Assembly: GCA_032209605.1 (NCBI GenBank)
Contig: JASFXZ010000009.1
Location: forward strand, 13,193,553-13,257,552
DNA length: 64,000 nucleotides
DNA from: Mactromeris polynyma
Taxonomy: Eukaryota > Mollusca > Bivalvia > Venerida > Mactridae
Direction: 5' to 3'
A model generated the notes under the pieces. The model saw only the letters and a program-made list of their open reading frames with translations, did no database searches and was not told the DNA's origin. Positions 49,141 through 60,785 of this stretch are shown here, piece after piece. Position 1 is the first letter of the stretch. Every line of letters starts with the position of its first letter. The translations under genes and the position numbers were made by a program.

Positions 49141-50400
49141 ACTCTTTGATACCTAATGAAAATGAAATTGAGTTGTAAATACCATGGGCAATTATCTGAA
49201 ACCCAAAACACTAGAAGTTATGATACGCCTACATAATGAGGTCAATTTCTTTTTCTTGCCTTCGCTTATCTAGGCCGGATAAAATCCTTATCACCCATGT
49301 ACTCTTGTGGATTGTGAACATGTGAAGAAGGAGATGTTACTGATTTACTGATTATACTTGTTTGAAGCGTGATACCGTTAATGCATTTCCGAAAAATAAA
49401 TCGTAGCATTCAATACAACGTAAATTGATTTGCAAACATGTTGTGGCGGAGCTAATTCCCTTTTGTTGACTGTATAGATGTATCTCATTTTTCTCCAGCC
49501 ACATCACACTCAATGAAAAACAATCAACACCGAAATAATATTCCATTTAAATGTTTTTGTTTTTAATAATGCATAACGAAATGATGTTTTGTGAATGTAC
49601 AATCGAAATTTAATAATCCAAGGTTAGATTGGTCATCAAAGTTTAAATGCGAACTCTGATCAGCCTGAAATCCGATTACTATTTATACTGCTAAGGTAAC
49701 CGTTACTATGCTGTCTGCTATATCTATACAGCTAGTTAACCACAAACTCGTCTTTTTGTTTTATTATTTATTGTTGACAAATCTGTATAGTGGTAAAAGA
49801 CTGAAAAGGAAAGAATCCTTTATCAGAAACAGAGTACAGAGGTAGACATAAAGTAATACAATATTCTATCTGCATAATGTTTTCAGAGCAATGAACATCA
49901 TCAAATACATATATCTTATGTTTGTCATATCTAATACAATTTCTCTGAGAAAGGTGACAAAAACAAAATCTAAACATCAGGTCTTAATAATTAGCAACAA
50001 TCATTACAGTTGACAATGGATGTAATAGTCTACATGTATTTCACATAAAATAAGACTCTATGAGTCTGGTACAAAATCCACCGGTATGAAACATTTGAGG
50101 ACGAAAGTTGCGAAAGTTGCGTACAACAACTGTATCTTAATTCTACACAGACTGCTACTGACATGTACAAAATACAGCTTCTATAGACATACTATGATAA
50201 ATAAAACAATATAACATAGCGCACTTACTTCATGCGGGGGCAAAAAACAGATAAATCTAGACATTGTCACCAAACTCCTGCAGGCGGCATGGCATTTATA
50301 TAAACTCAATGCACAATAATTACAAGAAAGATACATCCCAGCCCAAGTCCAGTCAATCATCGCAAAGGACCCAACGGAGGACACCACAGTTACGATAGAC
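49141..50400. other. No supported gene
   Basis: Nothing recognisable. Confidence 0.4.
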
Positions 50401-50401
50401 A

Positions 50402-50645
50402 GGAAAATTACCTGTAACGGAATTTAAACTCATGATAATGGACAAATACAACGGTTCTTTTACAAATCTCGAAACAAAAGGTGAAGGGCACCGTTGACCT
50501 AACGGTGTTCAGATAATGTAACACGGGAGAATACCTGTTACGGCACTTAAACACATGATAATGGAAACATACAACGGTTCTTTTACAAATCACGAAACAA
50601 AAGGAACACAGGGCATCGTTGACCTAACGGTGTTCAGATAATGTA
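50402..50645. repeat. 123-bp direct tandem duplication with hairpin
   Basis: Two adjacent copies of about 123 bp (ACCTG at 50410 and 50533; ATACAACGGTTCTTTTACAA in both) differ at scattered sites. Each contains CACCGTTGACCTAACGGTG (50489-50507) or its variant, a 7-bp stem hairpin. No coding signal. Confidence 0.85.
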
Positions 50646-51954
50646 ATAAAATGAAACGAAACATACATATTTGACAATAATAATGAAAACAATCGCGTAC
50701 TTCGCGATACATGTTATTTCTTTAAACAACCCGTGTATATACAGACGAATTTGATACAAAAAATTCCAAAGTCCAATAGCATTACTTTGAAGTCGATCGC
50801 TATACTAATATAACTAACAGTATTTTAATGAAATGGAGACTTATATATACTGTAATTATTGTATAGGAAAATATTACAACAAACCAGAATGTGAATGTCA
50901 TGTACAAATGTTAATTATTATAGTTTGTTATGAAAAACAAGTGCTACAGAAGTGTTTTGTGCGAAACTATCACATCAATGTCTACTTTGAAATTTTCTTA
51001 CTCGCTATAATTGTATTGGCCATCTAACTTCTTGTGAATGATATACAATTGAACCAAATGTTTTAATACTATGTTGGTATGACAATGACAATACCTTCGC
51101 ATTGAGGCGACAATTTGTTACCATGATGTATGACATCTCCAAACTCTTGCTTCGAATGGCTATTGTTCCACTTGAACATAGTACACATGTATACTGATAG
51201 TGTTGTCTTTAAATTATTGTAGTAATAGTATAAAGCAGTTTGATATATGTTTCGTGTGTTTATGAGCTTTTATTTCTTTTTTTTTGGTTTTCTAGTGTCA
51301 ATGCATCGATGTCACGCATATGCATTAGCTGTACACACTTCGTTTTCGAGGAAGATTTTAAATCGCGAAACGATGCATTTATCAAACTGCAAATTTCCAT
51401 CAACTGGCAACTGTATTGTGCGTGGGGACCAGTTACATATCTAGACTATAGCCATGCTCATCTCAAAAGAAAATTAACTGCTATTTCGTAGGTACAGATC
51501 TTACTGCGATTTATAGAAAACGTTCTCATTGGCAACTTTGAGGAACTTTGAGGATTATCGTGGTTTACAATGATAAAAAATGTGTGACTGAATAATCCTT
51601 TCGGTCCGTTTTGTAGCAACAATATCCGAAACAATACGAGGCACGTCTTCAATAGTTTTACTCTGCTTATGTTCGGAAGATATATTAGCACAAACTAGTG
51701 TGTTTTACTTCATTATCTGCTTATTTCAGCTATGAAAAAAGTTCCAGACACAAAGCGAGATCCGAAATACTTACACAAAATAGTTGTCCTTTCTGTGTCG
51801 TTTTATAATATTGCCTTTAGAGAAAACGTAATAAAAGTTATTAACTTGATAATTCTTAAAGGTGAAATAGTGTAGCGACAATTGCTTTAATTAGTTCCCC
51901 AATATAGCGTTTCTAAACTCGGAAATCCAATTTTCGCAAAACAGCAGAACGTAG
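50646..51954. other. No supported gene
   Basis: Nothing recognisable. Confidence 0.4.
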
Positions 51955-52125
51955 TTAAATGAAAGGAAGTCGGGAGTTGTAAATTGTAAAGTTCAGCATT
52001 ATTAACCAATCACGTACACATGTACCCTATCTTGTAAACACACCCAGGCACTCTTAGTTATTGTCAAATGCTTTGTGTGATGGGTTTTAGAGCTTATATC
52101 CTATAATACAGCCGTAGAAATTCGG
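51955..52125 (+). repeat. Dispersed repeat R4, copy 2
   Basis: Partner of 42840-42985 in the same orientation. Confidence 0.6.
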
Positions 52126-52834
52126 AGTTTGAATCTTGAATTACGTTATCACAATAATATGTAGATTAAAATATAAGATATGTCACAATCAGCAACCTCA
52201 ACGAGTATGATCAGTTATTTAAATAACGGATACATTGAGAATGTGAACATTAAAATATGAATGTGAAATACAACAAACAAACAAAGTATCAACCACCCCA
52301 ATGAGACATACACATTTTTTTACAACAAATATATTGCCAACAAATATAAAGGCACTCAGGCCCAGACAAAACATGAGCTTTACAAAATGGAAACGGCTTT
52401 CTATTCTGCATCTACCAAACATCCAGAGTTGTTCCTGTTTAATTTTACTGTTGGTACCAATGAGTGAATACTATTTTAAGTATTATTGTTCACCCATACC
52501 GTATATGGCATAATTGATCATATCTCTATCATGCTCTTACGAGAGCATTTGTACCTTTCTCACATTTAGAACTGTTTTGATTTTGAGAATATAATGCATT
52601 AGGTTTCGTCAAAGCAAAACAAACGTACACATGATTCATTTAATTGTTATGTAAAGTTACACATGCAGCATCAGAGGAAAGGTTTGGGGACATTTGCAAG
52701 CAGCGATGAAATCACATTGACCAATTTGTTTGTTTACACGATTTGAAAGTTTGGGAGATTCGGGTTCTCCATATCAAATCAGTTTCGTTTTAGTTGTTTC
52801 CTGACTGTCTAAAAGTTTATCTCGCAATTACAGT
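52126..52834. other. No supported gene
   Basis: A short hairpin ATGCTCTTACGAGAGCAT lies near 52530. Nothing else is supported. Confidence 0.4.
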
Positions 52835-52895
52835 ATTGAAAGAGGGGACGCCACATACATAAGACAGTGCCTCTCCTCACAGACCTCAAACGCGC
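52835..52895 (-). repeat. R1 repeat, copy 15, 3' fragment
   Basis: Plus strand reads GGGGACGCCACATACATAAG, ACAGTGCCTCTCCTCACAGA, the reverse complement of the R1 3' end. Confidence 0.7.
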
Positions 52896-54679
52896 TATCC
52901 CTAAATCACTTTATCCATTTCGATGAGAAGCAGGTTTTTTGTTTTGAAATAAGTGGTTTTCCAAATGAAAGACATAAGGAAATAATCGCACTTCAGAAGA
53001 TATTTTAAATGATAAATAGCATAAATATGCATGCAATATTAGCTATACTGGCTGGGTTTTTTTCTTGATGATGGGCGGGAGAGGAGAGGCAAACGTATAA
53101 ATTTTATCAAATAGAGTTATTTATGTGTGATTCGGTGCTTGTACTGTTTAATTAAATTGTCGAATAAATCTCCCCGTTGATGAGAGATTTTAAGACAAAA
53201 ATGCGATCGCGTTTATTCTGTCGAGCATGTGATCTTTACATGTCTATGGGTTTCATCATACATTATACATTTTTCTTTATAATTTAGGAACTTATTTGTA
53301 TACAATCGTTTTAAAAGTAGGTAAACTGATTCGATGGCCTAAAAGGCATTTTACGTCAGACATCACTCTTTAGAAACGACCCATCAGCATTGCACAAAGC
53401 AAGCGTCCACTGCAAGTAGTTGTAGTTGTCAATTCCATTTTGCCACGTTGTGTGTTTTATTTAAGGTTCACAATGACATTTAGGCTAACGCTACGTAACC
53501 ACTATCTAGTATCAAGACACAATCCATGTAATTGGTTTTGTTTTTGCGTGTTTAAGTTGTTTTATCTAATTATGTCCATTGTGGTAGGATATATACTAAA
53601 CAAACTAAGAAACTTCCGCTAAGTTTGCTTGAATATAGCTGGATGAAAACAAATCGGGAGAATCATTGTTTAAAGAGTGTTCAATGATGCATCGTTTGGT
53701 GCGAAAATGATCGCTAAAGAGTAACAGAAAATGGTGGAAATTTTGACGTTCGCGTAAATTATTGGGTATTATTAGCATACTACAAATGCTACAATGTAAA
53801 AATTGTTATTTTTTTACAAATTTTGAAGCGTTTTGGTTCACTTGACAACAATGTCAGTAAGACAAGTAAAACAAATTGACCGAATACCACACGGGACATG
53901 TTGAACATTGCACGCACGTGCAAATCGAGTTTCGATTAACAGTGCAAACATAATCGCTAAAAATCATAAATCCTGATAACACAGGTCAAGGCTAATATTA
54001 CCTATCTACTTTCTTTACACGATGATTTCTGAGCACAACAAACCCTATGTGTACAAATCGGAAGTTTCTTTTTTGTTCACTGTATATATCGAACCGTATG
54101 AAGCGTACTTGGGAAACAAAACGGTAGCAACGGAATTTGGAAGGGAAATTCAATCCTGAATCATGTACCCGTAATTCTGCAGAAGATGACAATATCTTAT
54201 TTCCCAGTATAATTGCAATTTTAACTTTCTGTTGGACAACACATTTAACTTATAAAATATACCAAGTGCACAGGTCATGTAACTTTGCTATGTTGTGTGT
54301 TCTTCAAATGGACAAAAAAGAAGTTTTGTGAAACCGGAACCTGGCATAGAATCAGTGCATTTTGATTGCTGATGTTACCGTGACTTTCATATTGTAAACG
54401 ACAGTCACATTGTACAAAACATAACAGCATTACTTGCACTATTATTTTAACTATTCTGATCGGTTATACACGGCAGACTATTGACGTAGACACTGCTATT
54501 TAATTAACATTATAATGTTCATCCAGGGGGGCAAGATATGGCTTACATGATTATATCGGCATATATTTCACGGATGTGATCATAAAACTGACAGCGTAGG
54601 TAATAAAATACAAGGATAGGAAACAAACTAACCTACCGTTCCTAGAAAATGTAACAGTATAGGCGTAAAGTAAATCATG
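52896..54679. other. 1.8 kb without a supported feature
   Basis: Nothing recognisable. Confidence 0.4.
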
Positions 54680-54980
54680 AACTTTCGCCTCTGTTTCCTT
54701 ACGTATGTACCATTGACCCTCCTCAACGGCCTTTTGTTTTATGGATTGTTGTTTTTTCGGGGTCGGTGTGGGGAGTCACTGTCTTATGTATGTGGCGTTC
54801 ACTGTAGCAATTTATTTTCGCTATTTTAATTATAATTGGTTTATTCGCATTCAATTTCCATAGCTATTTTTAATAAGTACTCGATAAAGGAATTACGTTG
54901 ATGCAGGGAACCACGCATTCACATATGATAATGATAGGAAATTAAATTTAAATTACAAACAATTCTAATTGATATTTTTA
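54680..54980 (+). repeat. R1 repeat, copy 16, with 3' extension
   Basis: Contains CCTTACGTATGTACCATTGA, CTTTTGTTTTATGGATTGTT, GGTGTGGGGAGTCACTGTCT and TATGTGGCGTTCACTGTAGC, then the extension (TTTTAATTATAATTGGTTTA, CTATTTTTAATAAGTA, TGCAGGGAACCACG) shared with copy 12. Confidence 0.8.
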
Positions 54981-55559
54981 GATATTTTAATAAACTAGAA
55001 ATAAAACTCGAAATATGTAATGATGTAACACATATCGCTGTTTGGTTATCGAGAACAGTCGTATCTGACTTGAATTTGACTTTTTACGCGATCGTTTTAT
55101 ATTTGTGGTATATCAAAACGATTGAACTTTACAATTAAACTCATAAAATTGCCTACGAGCTTCAAATAAATGTCAGATAATGTCATGAATGTTTTATTTG
55201 TTTGAAACAAATATTAAAGGGATAATTAAATGCGTAGTAGTGTATTGATTTCGCCAATATATGTCCTGACATCCTGACATAAGCTGGACGTTCATCAAAT
55301 ACTTCTCTTATAATCTGGCCTGACTTAAGACGATCTTTGGCACTTGAAGCAGTCGGTGAAAAAAACATGAAATGCTGATATTTATTTAGAGTTGGTTCAG
55401 ACAACTAAACAAGCATTAATTATGGTTTAGGACCTGATCAATAACAAAGAGGCAATAAATTTATTATTTCTGTTTGGTTGTGGTCCAGACAAATTTACCA
55501 TCTTATGCTTTTTTGTTGAGTTGTATGCTATTTATAATTGGACATTATAAGCCCCGTAT
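54981..55559. other. No supported gene
   Basis: Nothing recognisable. Confidence 0.4.
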
Positions 55560-56262
55560 ATAGTGCTCATTGGATTGAGGAGGATAAAGGGCAAACATCT
55601 AGGGAAATAGGGCATTGTCTGGACTACATAAACGAACCATGGACAGTTTAAGGGGGACAGCTAAAGGGAAAGGTGTGAAATGGATAGATTACACCAAAGG
55701 GCAAGCTAGGAAAGCAAGTGACCACGGTTGGGGGAGAACACAAACAGTCATGAAAATGAGAAAGTAATGCCTTATCTGGCTGACTTCCAAAGCGTATCAT
55801 GGATAATGTAAGGGAGGGCTAAGGGGAAAGGTGTGAAAAGGATATAATACACCAAAGGACAAGCTAAGAAAGCAAGTGACCACGGTCGGGGAGATGAGAG
55901 AACATAAACATGTCATAACATCACTGTTCTGCACATTGGGAAAATGGGACTACACATTTTTCTGAAAACTCATATATATAGATACTGACCAGAAAGCGAT
56001 GTGCAACATTGGAACTGTTAATAAAATACTAGGGGTTTAAATCGATTTAACAGCAATCTAACCACACACTAAACCGCTGTATGATAATTTATTTTCAGGC
56101 TGTGCACCTAACTTTATTAAATAGGCAGAAATGAATCATTAGAATGTAATTAATCACTACGTACACAAAGACAACCACATAGTTAATAATCCAGTACAAT
56201 GTAAACAAGTAGCCTTATACAGACCTTGCTCGGTGACTAAATTATTTATATCGGAGTGCGAG
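55560..56262 (-). repeat. R1 repeat, copy 17, long copy with internal duplication
   Basis: This minus-strand copy carries the R1 5' region (56010-56262, with AAATCGATTTAA and GCCTTATAC) and body. About 160 bp are tandemly duplicated: 55612-55765 and 55770-55930 share CATGGACAGTTTAAGGG/CATGGATAATGTAAGGG, AAAGGTGTGAAA, TACACCAAAGG and AAAGCAAGTGACCACGGT. With copy 8 it defines the 5' side of R1. Confidence 0.75.
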
Positions 56263-56588
56263 ACAACACGATGGACAAGTAGAAACAAAACTGTTTCTTT
56301 CTACTTGATTGAAAAATTAAGAACTTGTCTGATGCCGATATAATCCGCATTTTGCTAGGAAAATAATTACCAAGTATTATTATGTGTCAAATTGCGAAAA
56401 GTGATAAATGTAGACAACGAAAGGGCATATTCACAAGAAACATTCACACTGATGGTATTTAGTACATTGCATAAATGTTGTGTGAGTGCTAAGAACGACA
56501 ACTCTGCTCTGTACATATATTCAATACGAAGGCTGTACAAAAATATTGTTTCTCAGGTATCACGGGGTCTCTATAAATCGGTAAGATC
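56263..56588. other. No supported gene
   Basis: Spacer between R1 copy 17 and WA-D. The 91-codon frame here runs into WA-D and has no recognisable motif. Confidence 0.4.
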
Positions 56589-56591
56589 TAA

Positions 56592-57224
56592 AGCTACTGT
56601 CCTACTGCGACGTTTAACGATTCCGTCTGAGAAACGAATGCGTACGTTTATTGGACGTTTTTATTAGTTTCTCAGCTGGTTTACAGACGTTGACAGACGG
56701 CGCCAGCCGTTTCAAACTTTGGACATGTTCAAAGTTTGGAACGTCCAAATTCCGATAGCGATTGACGGTTCTCATATGTTACTCTGGCGGGTTTTTATCG
56801 TTTTCACCGTTACTCAGACGGAATCTTACCGGTTTTTATACTTTTATGGCTGTTGGGCAGGCGGACAGCTCGTCCGCCTCCAGCCACGGAACACACCATA
56901 CGTCTATGGAACTTGTTTGGCCTTTTATAAGACGCAAACAGGAAGTTGATAGACGTAATGTTGACGTTTTTCAACCGTTTCGTTCGTTACTCATACTTAA
57001 GCAGACATTACTCAGGCGTTCAGTGTGCCGTAAGCTGGACTGAATGAAGGCGCTACTCATACTTAAGCAGACGTCTCTCAGACGTTTTTAGACGTTACTC
57101 CTGCTGTTCTTTCTTCCGTCCATGGGCAACACAATTGAATTTGCTGCCGTCTAAACACCGCATGAGGTAAACATTTAGACGGAGGCAGACGGAATATCGT
57201 AGACGGCAGTGTGGGACAGGGCCT
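56592..57224. mobile_element. WA-D: word-array element with TAA target duplication
   Basis: Imperfect inverted ends of about 40 bp (AGCTACTGTCCTACTGCGAC left; AGGCCCTGTCCCACACTGCC right end read inward; both then share ATTCCGTCTG) lie between direct TAA copies (56589-56591 and 57225-57227). The interior is dense in AGACGTT, GTCTGAG, CAGACGG and TTACTC words on both strands. A hairpin CAAACTTTG...CAAAGTTTG lies at about 56713-56739. TATAAAAG occurs on the minus strand (56922-56929), but without the leader blocks of WA-A and WA-C. No gene is recognisable. Being more diverged at its ends than WA-B or WA-C, it is probably older. Confidence 0.7.
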
Positions 57225-57264
57225 TAACCTAGTGACTATGTCACCGTGAAAGAGAAATGTGTGA

Positions 57265-57405
57265 ATGCGCCTTTGTTCCATTATGTATGTACCCTTAGGG
57301 TTGAGCATCCTAAAGTGCCTTCTGTTTTATGGATTGTTGTTTTCTCGGACTTCTGTCTTGTGCATGTGGCGTTCCCTATAGCAACTTATTATCTCTCTAC
57401 TAAGT
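57265..57405 (+). repeat. R1 repeat, copy 18
   Basis: Contains ATTATGTATGTACCCTTAGG, CCTTCTGTTTTATGGATTGT and GCATGTGGCGTTCCCTATAG. It begins about 40 bp past the right end of WA-D. Confidence 0.7.
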
Positions 57406-58950
57406 TCTCACAATCATTGCGATAAACATCTGATGAGTTACTTTTCTATGACTTGCTTCGCTATCAATAACTTTAAGTATTAACACGAAGTGTTCATATT
57501 GCATACATCATCACCGTGATAAGTCAGACTAATCAACATAATGAACCAATGTCCAACTTTATTATTGAAATTAATTCAGGAAGCACTAATGCATATACGA
57601 TGTTTTCCTACTTTATGCGTGAGAACTAATTATATTTTCATACCAATAAACGGAGGTACGGGTTACTTAACATTATGTTGTAAATGTTGTGTGATTTCGT
57701 TTAATTAGTGACGGAAATTTTGTTATGACCTGTTGTCTATTTCCTTGATTAAAGTATGTTACAATGTTTTGATATGCTGGTAGTTGTCACTATTGGCCAG
57801 ATTACGATGCTGTGATGCCGATGGTTAATGATTTTCCCTCCAGATTGTATTCCTGTCCTATCCTATCTTATTCCCCAAACCACTCCTTTTAAGTTCATGA
57901 AGTTAAGTCATTGTTTGTACCGCTGCAAAACATGTTTTACACTCCAGAACCTTCATGCGTCTTTTCAAAGCTATTGCAATCTCTTAGTTTGGTGTAATTT
58001 ACGATGAGGAAAAACACAACCAAGCAATTAACCTCTAGCTTTAAACACCAGCATGTTCAATAAGTATTTTTGTAATAATTACAGTAACAGTGGATTCGGT
58101 ATTGTAATTAGAGCCTAGATCTATTGTATTTCAAAGTTGTTGTTTTTTGCTTGAAAGCATGTATAGCATGATTTGAGCGCAAGCGTTTTATAGTATAGTT
58201 GATGACAATAATGTTCACGATTTTTGTTGTTATTTTTTTACATAATTTGTAGTACACTAGATAATGTAGAGTACGCTTTATCGGTATAAAACAGCGCGCG
58301 CTCAGCATGACATCTGATTTCTTACAATTGTACATGATATATCATAAATAAACGATAAGATATAATCATCAATGCACATAATATTATGATGTTGACATAA
58401 GATAAGTGCACTCGATCATCAAACATTTAAAGTAACTGACATAATAAGTAGATGTATTGATCTATGTCATTATAAGTTGTATTATAAGTTGTATAGCAAG
58501 CAATAGATACATAATTATGTATGTTTGTGTTGCTAGAAAGTAGCTACCATTATACAACATACCCGGCCGAAAAGAAATACACGAGAAAACTTAATCAACT
58601 AACTGCTGTACTTATGTGTACAAACTTCAAATGTCGACCTTATTTAGATATAGTGCAGTAAAATACATATAGAAAACATTAACACGATTTAGAGTATCGT
58701 TCCATAGATTACAAATTGAAGTGGGCCTATGGACTACAACACCAGTATATGAAAATAATGTCACAGTACCTATGATTGCTATAAATTAAATGGTGTTTGA
58801 TGTACATTCTTTACTCTCACTACTTATTCCTATACCATGTTAACATGCATATCTTACATGTTTGATACAATACGTTCATATATGTTTTCATACTTAAGTA
58901 TTTACTTCAAACATGGTAGATAAAAATTTACAGTGGTATATATAAAATAT
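57406..58950. other. 1.5 kb without a supported feature
   Basis: Nothing recognisable. The sequence just left of the Tc1 element does not visibly continue the reverse-transcriptase frame found on its right. Confidence 0.45.
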
Positions 58951-58953
58951 TTA

Positions 58954-59155
58954 CTCGGTAAAAAAAGTCTTGCGACACGGAATATTTGTTTGGTAATTTA
59001 TCGGAATGCATTCAAAACCTATATAAACTATATATTTTTGGAATGTTTAACTCATTGCCTGTCGATTGGTTCTTATATAGCGCTAGTTACACCTCTATTG
59101 TTTTAATAAATACCGCTAAATCGCATAGACTGGAGCGTCAAAAGTCTGAAAATTC
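58954..59155 (+). repeat. Left terminal inverted repeat of the Tc1 element
   Basis: Pairs with 60585-60783. The shared blocks include GCGACACGGAATATTTGTTT, GGTAATTTATCGG, AATGCATTCAAAACC, CCTGTCGATTGGT and GCGCTAGTTACAC. Confidence 0.9.
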
Positions 59156-59279
59156 ACGAGTTTTTCGCATTACATGTAATCAATACCAATACATTTATCG
59201 CTCAAATTGTTCATTCCATTTGTTGTTCCTGTATAGCTGTTACAGAGTGTTCTTTAAAAATCAATCATTATCAGACATC

Positions 59280-60316
59280 ATGAATCAAAATCGTCGGCAT
59301 TTTCATTTATCAAACGACGACAGGCTGCGGGCCGTCGGACATTTGCAGGCAGGTTGGAGCGCTGTAGACGTCAGACTTCTGTTTGGTGTAGACATAGCTA
59401 CTGTTTATAGGTTGTGGAGGCTGTTTAGAACCACTGGATCCGTCAGCGACAGACCTAGGTCAGGCCGTCCGCGCGTTACTACACACCAGGAAGACCGATA
59501 TGTGGAAATGTCCGTCGCCAGAAACCGGTTCCTCTCTAGTGTGGACGTTCGCCGGAGACTAATGTTACGGAGAGGCCCTGGTGCTAGAAAAGTATCGCTA
59601 CAGACACTTAGAAACCGCATCCATAGTTTTGGGTTTAAATCACGTGTGCCGTCAAAAAAACCACGTCTGCTCCAATGTCACCGTCATGCTAGACTTGCAT
59701 TTTTCAATGCACACGTCGGATGGAATAGACAGCAATGGAGGTCAGTGTTGTTTACCGACGAATCACGTTTTTACCTTCACAATACCGATGGACGTAAGCG
59801 TGTGTGGCGCAGACGTCGGGAACGACATGCTGATGGCACGGTGGCCGGAAAAGGTGGATCAGTGATGGTATGGGGCGGCATTACTTCCCATGGTAGAACG
59901 GAGCTTGTTGTCGTTCCAGGCACTATGACCGGCCAGCGCTATCGTGACGAAATTGTCGACCCTCACGTGCGACCATTTTTACGTCAGATGAACGTAAACA
60001 ATCATATCTTTCAAGACGACATTGCCCCCCTCACCGTGCTAGGATTGTTGACGAATATATCCATGCCAATAACATCAATCGCATAAACTGGCCAGCCATG
60101 TCACCGGATCTGTCGTACATTGAGCATGTGTGGGACGTTCTAGGTCGCCGCGTCACGGACTGGTTGACCCAGCAGAGTACACTGGCGGATTTGGGACGAT
60201 TTCTTGTGCAAGAGTAGGCTGCCATTCCTCAGGAAACTATCAGGAAGCTTGTGTATTCTTCCAGGGGAAGAATGATTGAATGTCGTAATAACTTTGGTGG
60301 CTATACACATTACTAA
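59280..60316 (+). pseudogene. Tc1 transposase (DD34E), frameshift plus nonsense codon
   Basis: The enzyme cuts and pastes the element at TA sites in the nucleus. I chose the ATG at 59280: the frame is open upstream, but only through the terminal repeat, and this start gives about 345 codons, normal for Tc1. Residues 10-60 form the helix-turn-helix DNA-binding region, followed by a GRPR motif (62-65) and a second HTH-like region to about 120. The catalytic domain shows TDESRF (Asp160), VMVWGG (195-200) and FQDD (Asp247). After a one-base frameshift in the C run 60025-60030 the frame continues with RIVDEY and SPDLSYIEHVWD, placing Glu 34 residues after Asp247. A TAG at 60215-60217 stands where Trp is usual. 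The frame ends in TAA at 60314-60316. It is clearly a recent pseudogene. Confidence 0.95.
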
Positions 60317-60584
60317 TTCTATGTGATAGCATAAGAAATCGTTTCTGACAGTCGATCGATGAACTCTTTTTTCAAAACAATTGCTAGAAAACTAATGTAA
60401 GTTCGTTGTAATTACTTTGTTTATAAATACTGATTTGTAAAAATAATACATAACAGCATCTCTGTTGAACATTATTACTGCATGCCTCCAGTATTCCTAC
60501 ACATCCAAATCGCCATTTTTGTGACTTTGAGTTACGTCATTAATAGCCTTAAATATAATAAATTATCTAGTGGAAAAGCATTCA

Positions 60585-60783
60585 ATTTTCTGACTTCTGA
60601 CGCTCTAACCTGTGATTCTAACGGTATTCATTAAAACAATAAATGTGTAACTAGCGCTTTATAAGTACCAATCGACAGGCCATGAGTTAAACTTTTCAAA
60701 AATATATAGTTTATATAGGTTTTGAATGCATTCCGATAAATTACCAAACAAATATTCCGTGTCGCTAGACTTTTTTTACCGAA
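60585..60783 (-). repeat. Right terminal inverted repeat of the Tc1 element
   Basis: Reverse complement of 58954-59155 with scattered substitutions, more numerous at the inner end. Confidence 0.9.
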
Positions 60784-60785
60784 TA

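Larger units (their letters stand above)
58954..60783 (+). mobile_element. Tc1-like DNA transposon, 1830 bp
   Basis: A complete element by structure: TA at 58952-58953 and 60784-60785 flank long terminal inverted repeats of about 200 bp (58954-59155 and 60585-60783), starting CTCGGTAAAAAAAGTC and TTCGGTAAAAAAAGTC. The arms are highly similar over their outer 110 bp and diverge inward. Between them lies one plus-strand transposase gene of normal Tc1 size with two disabling lesions. TA duplication and DD34E transposase define Tc1/mariner (known). This copy cannot make its own enzyme but retains ends a relative's transposase could recognise. Confidence 0.95.

Noticed and set aside
58986..59279. 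Amino-terminal extension of the transposase frame from a TTG codon
   Set aside because: The extension translates the terminal inverted repeat. The ATG at 59280 gives the normal Tc1 length.
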